Source of the DNA: Hygrocybe punicea
Lineage: Eukaryota; Basidiomycota; Agaricomycetes; Agaricales; Hygrophoraceae
DNA: 64,000 nucleotides
Direction of reading: 5' to 3'
Assembly: GCA_963556145.1 (NCBI GenBank)
Contig: OY744463.1
Span: 6,200,001 to 6,264,000, forward strand
In this document: positions 57,201 to 64,000 of the stretch, in pieces
Numbering within the stretch: the stretch's first letter is position 1
Layout: each line of letters starts with the position of its first letter
Made by a program: the position numbers and the translations under genes
Notes under the pieces: model-generated
What the model saw: the letters and a program-made list of their open reading frames with translations, nothing else
Database searches by the model: none
What the model was told of the DNA's origin: nothing

Positions 57201-58857
57201 TTGAGAAGCACGACATAGGTTGCCCAAATTTCAAGGCGGACTGTCTCTTCGCGATCACCAAAGCGGGAGATGAGGACAGGTGACACTTCCTTGTATATCG
57301 ACACAAGAAGTTCTGGGCGCGTGCTCACAATGGCCGCCAGCAATTTGGTGGCTGACCGGCGTATTTTGTAAGAAGTGTCTTCGTCGTCAGAGTACCTGAT
57401 CCAAGACCATGTTTCAGAGGCAAAATGTAATTGATATATATTACCACTCACTCGTCGAGCTCTGCGTCGTCGTCGTCATCATCGCCTTCGGCGTCAGCCA
57501 TGTCTTCGTCTTCGTCTCCCTCATCACCAGCATAATTCTGTTGTTACGATGATCAACAGGAATGAAAACATCGATTGTCGTGCCAAGAACTTACCGGATC
57601 ATGTTTAATGAACTGATTCCCAACCAGCACGATTGAGTTGAGGAAGAGAGTGATCTCGGCAGGGCACCGAAGTACGAGCGCTTCCAGAGCCTGCCATATC
57701 TTCACGTCAGTACGATGACTTGCCTTGATGAACACAAATTTGCCTGAAGTCCACTCTCTCGGAGCTCGTCGTCATCTTTTTGAACTGCTCTCAAAATCCC
57801 CGGAACGATATCTCCCAGTACAGGCGCAATTTGCAACGCTGAATGTCTTGCCACAGCCGCCACGAGCTGCGAAGTGGTGCGTTGCTTTTCTACACTTGCC
57901 GAAGTGGTAAGATAGGGGTACACGAAGGATTTCAAAAGTCCCTCAAATAGTTCGGGTTGAGATGTCGGGATGAACTGCGCGAGGGTGATGATGGCGCGTT
58001 TTCGGACAACCGGACGTTGGTGGGCCAACAACGGAGCCAGAACGGTTAGTGGTTGTGGGTTTAAAGTAGTGCTGGATAGGTTGGAGGGGAATCGGCTGAT
58101 TAGGATGGACAGAATAGAGAGGGTTTCAATCAGTGTTTCAGGTGGGGTATCTGGCTGTAATGGTGTTATATTAGTTGAGGACTGCCGAACGCGGTGGAAA
58201 CAACACATACATTGGATACTTGTGCCAGAAGTTTCGGTGTTAACTTGGCGCACGCCGTCGCGGCAATCTTCCCATCTGGCGGTAGCTCGGCAGTGATGGT
58301 CTTCAACGCTATGGTATGAGATGAAATCCACGTTCAGATTTTCGAAACAGCGTAATGGTAGACCAACCAAGGCCGGAAATATCTCTCAGCTCCTCGTCTT
58401 TCCCACCTGAGAAGTCGATCAGCTTGTCGACGACCAACTCCATTTGAGATTCGCGAATTATCTTGATCAACTGTCCCAAGCTGGATCCGCCATCAAAGAC
58501 ACAACCCACGCAACAGTGTTTGGATAGACATGCCATTTAACTGCCTGATTCTTCACCTCAGATATCTTGTCCTCCACAAGTTGCAGAACCTGTTTCAAGA
58601 CTTTGTTCTCAGTTGACTCATCACCGAGAAAACAGGTTGGATCCTGTTTAATCTCTGTCATCAAGTCGTTCAAACCCATGAACCTGTGATACTGTGAACT
58701 TCAATGATGGAGAACGCGTTGCAATTGCCTACCTAAAGTCCTGGTCAGGAGACTGCATCTGAAGCAAATCGATAACGAGTCAAATACGACGATTAATTTC
58801 ATGTTAGTTGACGAGTACCTTTTCGATGAGATTGTTCATCAGGTATCCTTTCGTCAT
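54282..58857 (-). CDS. CAND1: Cullin-associated NEDD8-dissociated protein 1 (CAND1/TIP120)
   Basis: HEAT-repeat protein that wraps unneddylated cullin-RING scaffolds and exchanges substrate receptors. ATG at 58857 (MTKGYLMNNLIEK), then FMGLNDLMTEIKQDPTCFLG, VLQLVEDKISEVKNQAVK, IIRESQMELVVDKLIDFSGG KDEELRDISGL, RPVVRKRAIITLAQFIPTSQ PELFEG, DDDELRESGLQ, SYKIRRSATKLLAA, YKEVSPVLISRFGDREETVR, SVKTPPATLQAGFGLLHALL and LRVRVLRLCLSADYAHY. It ends with the conserved tail LEARKTAYETMYTL...LDLHEFLGRVLPGLSD and TVTKDTVKQDLERAAELQRS ALRAVAAL. About 15 introns; estimated 1,200-1,260 residues, as expected for the family. A decayed inverted copy of its 3' two-thirds lies at 37850-40190. Confidence 0.93.
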
Positions 58858-58860
58858 GAT

Positions 58861-59770
58861 GGCTGTCGATGAACGTTCAAAACAAGTGGCAAGGTTGTGT
58901 GTGAGACTCGGACGAGATTCACTTTACCCCACGTGCACGTGCTTACGCGCCTTCGTCGTCTCGTCGACCGTCTGCAACGGCCAAGTTTATTATTCTCGAT
59001 CTGAAGGGTATGTCTTCTGGTTTGCTTTCCTTGTCTTTATCCAGATCCCTCACTTTTGATGCTGAATTCGTGCAGGAACACCCCAACTTGCTTTGTGGAT
59101 ACAAGTGGGGCTTTGAAGAAGTCGACCGTAAGCAACGAACGATCGTCAAATGTGCCCCTCCTGCGGCGAGACGGCTTTCACTTTATCCATTCTCTCCACG
59201 ATTACTCCCGCATTGGAGAGTTCGCCTTGCCGAAGATCGTGGCTCTTGCGATGATTTCCAGTTGCACGCCTTTTTCAGGCCTCCTCAGATCCGTGCCCTC
59301 TGTTCTAAGGAGGTCGTCCTCTCGGATGTTCAGGAATTGTATGTATACACATGCAGGGCGGATTTAAAGGGTATGTCTGCGTGGTTCATTACGCAAAAGA
59401 CTTTTCCAAGTTGTAGCTAACTCGCTCTCCTTGGAAGATGCTCGTTCTCCGCTTTCCAATCGTAGCGGAGACTACAATGAAGAGACAGAGAGTGTGAGCC
59501 TTCCCGGCGTTGCTTTCCCGCTCGCACTTTTTCTCACTATTACTTTAGTTTCCGTTCGCGATGCGTCTTTCACCGTCCTCTGAACACGCCAATGGCCATC
59601 ACAAGGAAGGTATCAAGGTGGTCGCTGAGCAATCTGATGAAGAATATGCCTGTCCGTCCGGCTGGACGGGTAACGAATCTTCACGGAGCGAGATGTGGGT
59701 CATATCTTCCCAACGTACCACCTTATATAGCTCTGGACTACGCGTGTCTCTACCACTCTTGCGATAAGGT
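58861..59770 (+). CDS. Uncharacterised spliced gene divergent from CAND1 (tentative)
   Basis: Coding-like plus-strand frames starting three bases upstream of the CAND1 start region. Candidate exons: 58861 to about 59006 (MAVDERSKQ... or the frame ending TAKFIILDLK), an intron gtatgtcttc...tttatccag (59008-59044), and a 59045-59367 exon with two overlapping open frames (DAEFVQEHPNLLCGYKWGFE and RRDGFHFIHSLHDYSRIGEF). A later exon lies around 59561-59700 (EGIKVVAEQSDEEYACPSGW). I recognise no family and cannot decide the frame. The region may also be the decayed remains of a gene. Positions 59771-59992 hold nothing recognisable. Confidence 0.3.
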
Positions 59771-59992
59771 ATCGTGTTGTCTATATAGTAACGCCCTCAC
59801 ACCCTGTAATCGCTCCTCCCGCTCACGCTGAAAGCAATCATGGTTTCCAAGAAGGGGGAGGGGACACGTATATTTGAACGCAGCGGCGGATGGCCTTTGT
59901 CTGCGATACTGATACAGCTTCATCAGAATTATATACCAGCATATTCGAATGATCATAATCTGTAAACATGAGTTGAACGATCCCGATCCTTA

Positions 59993-60765
59993 TTACACGA
60001 TCTTGTTAACCTGATTTTTAAAAACACCGACACGATCAACATGACGAATGAAATAAGAATTCAATGATAAAGCTACCTTGCCAGTCTCCACCTCATAGAC
60101 CCAACCAGTAATGATGGTCTCCTTCAACACGAGGGGGTTATCCCGGAGAAACTGGACGTCAGTCCGCACAGACTCTTCCAAATTATTGAATTCAAGAAAA
60201 TCGATCGCATCAACGTGATTTGCGACCGTACTGTTTCCCGGATCCGCCTGCTTGACGAGGTCCCGAATATAGGAGGTGGAATGAAGGAGCATGCCACAGC
60301 CTGTGTGGTGTAATACCGCTATTTCACGAGTCCCGAGGAGACGTTGGGAGAGGATGACGCTGCGCAAGGCGTCTTTGCTATATGTATGTGCAAGAGAGCG
60401 TGAAGCTATTAGCTAGAACGCGAAGGATTATGGCGATCAGACATACGCGATGCCACCGGCATTGCGAATAACATGGGCATCGCCTTCCTTGACGCCAAGG
60501 AACGCAGCGGGACTGCAAGTTGCACAACCAGGACGATGATCAGTCGTAAGAGCCAATGAAAAACGCAACAAGGTTGCATTCACTCTAAGCGGGCATCCAT
60601 ACAAGTAACTGGAGCATAGAGAAGAATAAGAATGCGATCATTGACGCAAGCACGGAACGTACTGATGATGAGCTGCTTTGCGGGGGGCAAAGACAATTTG
60701 CCTTTGTCGCCAAAGGTGGCGGCATACTGTTCGTTACGTTTGGGGAAATCGAAGTAAGCGGACAT
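59993..60765 (-). CDS. Beta-class carbonic anhydrase
   Basis: Zinc enzyme interconverting CO2 and bicarbonate. Exons on the minus strand: MSAYFDFPKRNEQYAATFGD and GKLSLPPAKQLIII, then TCMDARL (Cys-x-Asp-x-Arg: zinc ligand and the Asp/Arg pair), NPAAFLGVKEGDAHVIRNAG G, DALRSVILSQRLLGTREIAV, and LHHTGCGML (His-x-x-Cys, the other zinc ligands). A last intron at about 60011-60076 (gtagct...aaatcag) separates VYEVETGK from the terminal VNKIV. Zinc ligands are all present. About 170 residues, usual for the short fungal type. Intron donors and acceptors are GT-AG with preserved phase. Confidence 0.92.
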
Positions 60766-60953
60766 GATGAGGGCTAAAGCTAAAGGCTAGAGAATGCAGG
60801 ATCATCGTTATAAAGACTTTATTTGACGATGATGGCGACCTCGCGTCAATGTTGTCGCGGAACACGGTGTCATGGATCGATCCAAGATTTCGCACGATCC
60901 ATAGGCTGCAAAGGCACTCACGCTTATGAGGAACTTGAATAAAATGGCAAAAT

Positions 60954-61946
60954 CTACTTCGTAATCGTTACTAGCGAACCTTCTAATTCCGCCCAACTAC
61001 GAAGGTTGAAGATGCTCGGTAAACTAGCCCATAACTCCTTCCTCGCCTTCTCGTAGCTAATTTTGGAAGCCGACAGACAGGAAGCACACACGACCTGCGC
61101 GAATTTTTCCCAGTCAAATCGATCCCACAACGGGTCGCAGTATTCATCATCGTTGTTCGTGAACACAGCTTTAAGCCTCCCAGAGTTGCACACGTCCCGA
61201 GTCTCGCACCCTGGAATGCTCCCTGGTTTGAGGAATGCGGAGATTGTGTTTTGCTTTGCGGCCAGGAGTTCCTGACGCGCAATCACACAAGTTCGTTTGT
61301 CTGCCCAGTTCATGTCTAGTTGCATTCCGCCCCACGGTACTCCATCGAAAATATCCTTGATAGAGCAGGTGCAACAACAGTACATGGCGGCAGGGAGAAT
61401 AGCCTCTACGTCAGTCAACCGAGCAAGCTCAAGGACTGCAAAGGGTATGTATGGCGTCGCAGGGATCGTCCGTGTAACGTTACGGTTATCCCATGCTTGG
61501 AGAGTTGTTGGATATGCAGTGATAAGGTGTAGGATGGCGCGACGACGAAGATGAAACACCTGGTATTTTGTGCTGAGGCGGAGTATACCCGCCACAACTG
61601 CAAATTCAGTTTGCTTGCCATTCTCGAAGAAACTGCAAGAATAAATAGACGATATGGTGAAGAATCCAACGGAAAACACTCACTCATGGTCGTGAATGCC
61701 TTTCAGGAAGTTCGTCACGTCTTCTGCGGAATCGTGGACGTGAATGAGAGGGCATCCGTCCATCACCTCCGATTCGTCAGCTTGAGGTATGGATATCACA
61801 TCCAAGAATACGGGCGATCGCACCGCCAGCAGGCCTCTGTATATCCGAAATATGCTCGAGCCAGCTTGCAGAATCAAGGTACCATCATCGAACCAGAGGT
61901 CCGCAACACGCTGAGGCCCATGCGCTTTCGTTGCAATGTTCACCAT
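60954..61946 (-). CDS. BTB/POZ domain protein (313 aa)
   Basis: Exon 1 61946-61684, 51-bp intron 61683-61633, exon 2 61632-60954. The BTB fold begins LWFDDGTLILQAGSSIFRIY RGLLAVRSPVF, with PLIHVHDSAEDVTNFLKGI across the intron to FFENGKQTEFAVVAGILRLS TKYQVFHLRRRAI, followed by an agaric-specific C-terminal region with CCCTCSIKDIFDG, a CETRDVC pair, FTNNDDEYCDPLWDRFDWEKF and a CASCLSASKISYEKARKELW block. BTB proteins of this expanded family are thought to be cullin-3 adaptors, but no specific role is known. Paralogue of the gene at 62103-63072. Confidence 0.85.
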
Positions 61947-62102
61947 AGGGATGAATTTGTGTAGCTCTGCTTTGAAGCGTTAGTGCGTAGGACAAGACGG
62001 ACTAATATGGTTTGACGTAGTACTGGAAGTAGATATTAGGATACCACAGCCTTCAAGTTACTACAAATCAAATTATAAAGTATTTATGTATCGCTCCACC
62101 AT

Positions 62103-63072
62103 TCATTTCATAACGCTAGCGGCTTTCAATTGAGGCCATGGCGGAAGACCAAAAATGTTGGGTAGATCGGCCCACAGAGCAGTCCTAGCATTCTGGTAGT
62201 TGATCCTGGACGCAGCAAGACATACTGGACACACATTGGACGCATATTCTTCCCAATCAAATCCATCCCACAGAGGGTCACATCCATCCGCGTCGTCCGT
62301 GTTCGTGAACACGGCCTGCAGCCGGGCAGAATTGCAGGCAGCGCGGCTGCTGCACACCGTCATGCCCTCATTTGCGCCGAGAAAATTGAAGACAATGCGG
62401 CGTTTTGCGGTAAGCAGTGTTTGGCGGGCAACCAGACATGCCTGCTGGTCTGTGGAACTCAGGGCGAAGTGTGATCCGTTCCACGTCACACCATCTAAGA
62501 TATCCCCCACCGAACGGACAGAGCAGCAGTACATGATTGTCGGAAGAATGCTTGATACGTTGGCTTCTCTGGCGAGCAGCATAACTGCGATCGGGGGACA
62601 CTCTTCTGGAGAGAAGGGCAGTGTGGTATCGCGTTTGTCCCAAGTTTCGAGAGTAAGAGAATACGCATTTTTCAGATGGGACATGGCAATGTGGCGTAGG
62701 CCTTTGACATTGTATTTCGTGCTTAATCGGAGAACTCCAGCGAGTACGGGAAACTCGATTTCCTGCGCTGTCTCAAAAAATCTGCGACATATTGTTGAGT
62801 CTATGAAGTGAAACAGGAGGTTGCTTGCCGTACTCTGGCCGGTAAACAGCTTTCAGAAAATACGTCAGATCGTCAGCCGAGTCGTCAAGACGCACAAAAG
62901 GGCACCCCTCCATAAAGTGCGCCTGTGGAGGTGATAGGATGCCGCGAAGTACTGAAGACCTTATTGTTAAGATGCTTTTGTACACGCGGAATAGGCTCGA
63001 CTCCGCCAGTAGAACCAATGTCCCGTTGTCGAACCACAAATCCTCGATTCGCCGGGTGTTATCGATGTCCAT
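62103..63072 (-). CDS. BTB/POZ domain protein, tandem paralogue (305 aa)
   Basis: Exon 1 63072-62834, 52-bp intron 62833-62782, exon 2 62781-62103; the same intron position and phase as the neighbour (GA|T versus GA|A before FFE). LWFDNGTLVLLAESSLFRVY KSILTIRSSVL, CPFVRLDDSADDLTYFLKAV, FPVLAGVLRLSTKYNVKGLR, then CCSVRSVGDILDGV, FTNTDDADGCDPLWDGFDWE EY and VCPVCLAASRINYQNARTAL W. Both genes lie head-to-tail with 156 bp between. Substantially diverged from the neighbour, so an old tandem duplication. Confidence 0.85.
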
Positions 63073-63464
63073 CTAATGTGCAGAAATTGGTGGATAAAGC
63101 GTAAGTCAGTCCAGCAATGAAGCAGCCTACATTGTAGAATCTCTCAGGATATGAACAAGTCGAATCGATTATGGATTTCTATACATTTTACCCATTTGAT
63201 TTATTTGATTTCACGTGACTCACGTGACGTCGTTAGTTTACGATCAAGATTCTACACCGAGACGTGGGCCAGCGTAGGGCGTATGCAGGTCGGGCAGGAT
63301 GGGCATTCCGGTGAGCGACTTCATTGACTGTCCGAGTATGCTGTTGAATTAGGAATTGCTCGGCATTCACGGTGATACAAGCAGCTTGCATAGAATTCAG
63401 GCACGCCAGCCGCTAGGATTTTAAATAATGAACGTCTGGGCAGCGAGAAACTGGGTTCAACGAG
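63073..63464. other. Divergent promoter region of BTB2 and the ABC transporter
   Basis: 392 bp, non-coding. Contains TTTGATTTATTTGATTTCACG and the direct repeat CACGTGACTCACGTGACGTC (about 63213-63232), E-box-like CACGTG twice. Confidence 0.4.
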
Positions 63465-64000
63465 ATGCTGTTCTTTCACCCCCCTCCAGCTCCTCCGGCT
63501 TTCGGGCTAGGCAAAGTTCTTCCAGAAGTAAAGGCATCGTGAGTTTCGCACCGTCATATGGAAACCCCCACTTGAAGTTCTGGTTGATTCCCCCAGGCTG
63601 TTTTCGAGACTTGTGTTTCATTGGATTGGTCCATTTCTTAATGTTGGGTACTCAAGGCCCTTGGAGAAAGACGGTGCGTGGCCATAACAGTGAATTCACT
63701 TCTCTAATTTGTTGCTAGACCTTTGGGAGCTCCCCAAGAATTTACAGACATCAAGTATCACGGACGAGCTCGAGACCAATTTCTATAAGAAATGTCCCAC
63801 TGAGAAGAAATCCCCTCTCCTTCACGCAAAACCGAATGATACATCTGGGACTCCACTATTGGCGTATTCAGAGAAGGATATGGATCCAGAGAAAGCTTGG
63901 GATGACTCTGAATCAGAACCTGGTGAAGGTCGTGGGAAGGGGATTAGGAAATCGGTCCACAAGTCATCGCTATTATATGCCTTGCATGAAACATTCTTCT
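63465..64000 (+). CDS. ABC transporter, ABCC subfamily (YOR1-like), 5' end only
   Basis: Starts ATG 63465 (MLFFHPPPAPPAFGLGKVLP EVKA). Exon 1 63465-63538, intron, exon 2 63597-63673 (LFSRLVFHWIGPFLNVGYSR PLEKD), intron, exon 3 from 63719 to the window end (DLWELPKNLQTSSITDELET NFYKKCP, then an acidic Ser-rich linker, and SSLLYALHETFF). The sequence P(L)xWIxPxLxxGYxRPLExxDLWxLP is the N-terminal linker signature of fungal full-length ABCC multidrug/oligomycin-resistance transporters. The membrane and nucleotide-binding domains lie beyond the window. Plasma membrane location is expected. Confidence 0.85.

Overview
The window looks like a piece of an Agaricomycete (mushroom-forming basidiomycete) nuclear chromosome. 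Protein-coding genes carry many short (about 50-75 bp) GT-AG introns. There are basidiomycete-type BTB-domain, MYND-finger and cytochrome P450 genes, a HAL4/HAL5-like kinase, a YOR1-like ABC transporter, and fungal Helitron and Tc1/mariner relics. All identifications are by eye from motifs; no database search was possible.

The window has two halves. Positions 1-25,600 are a transposon graveyard with almost no intact host genes. They hold a Helitron C-terminal piece cut by the window edge; two decayed Tc1/mariner-type transposases; two solo LTRs of one family (LTR-b; 1614-3962 split, 5519-6419 intact); several copies of a second LTR-like element (LTR-a; ends TGTTACG...CGTAACA, modules A = 484 bp and B = about 1.18 kb); a 440-bp hAT-type MITE; a 730-bp palindrome; and a SAM-like-domain gene killed by two insertions. 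The centrepiece is a four-level nest at 9417-25600. A DNA element with long terminal inverted repeats is split by a minus-strand LTR-a (flanks agacc/agact). That LTR is split by a plus-strand A-A-A-B-B version of itself (GAAAA duplication) and by a 10.1-kb Helitron placed exactly between host A and T.

The Helitron (14222-24368) encodes, in one minus-strand frame with two internal stop codons, a 19-residue repeat array, a DUF6570-like N-terminus, an HUH Rep domain, a PIF1-type helicase and a C-terminal Cys/His peptidase with zinc-binding cysteines. A further ORF upstream overlaps it by TGATG.

Positions 25,700-64,000 are gene-dense. In order: GART (-), MYST/ESA1-type acetyltransferase (-), a family of small single-TM PPxY proteins, ribosomal protein eL19 (-), HAL4/5-like kinase (+), a graveyard of copies of neighbouring genes (VPS4 5' exons, and a CAND1-PRODH tail in inverted orientation), a small SH3-like protein (-), P450 (+), a damaged MYND protein (-), VPS4 (+), a proline-rich protein (-), BCP1 (-) divergent from proline dehydrogenase (+), which converges on CAND1 (-), beta-carbonic anhydrase (-), two tandem BTB genes (-), and the 5' end of an ABCC transporter (+). 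Functionally these are unrelated housekeeping and accessory genes, with no sign of a metabolic gene cluster. The most unusual structures are the nested transposons, the LTR module expansion, the Helitron-borne peptidase, and the locally copied gene fragments.
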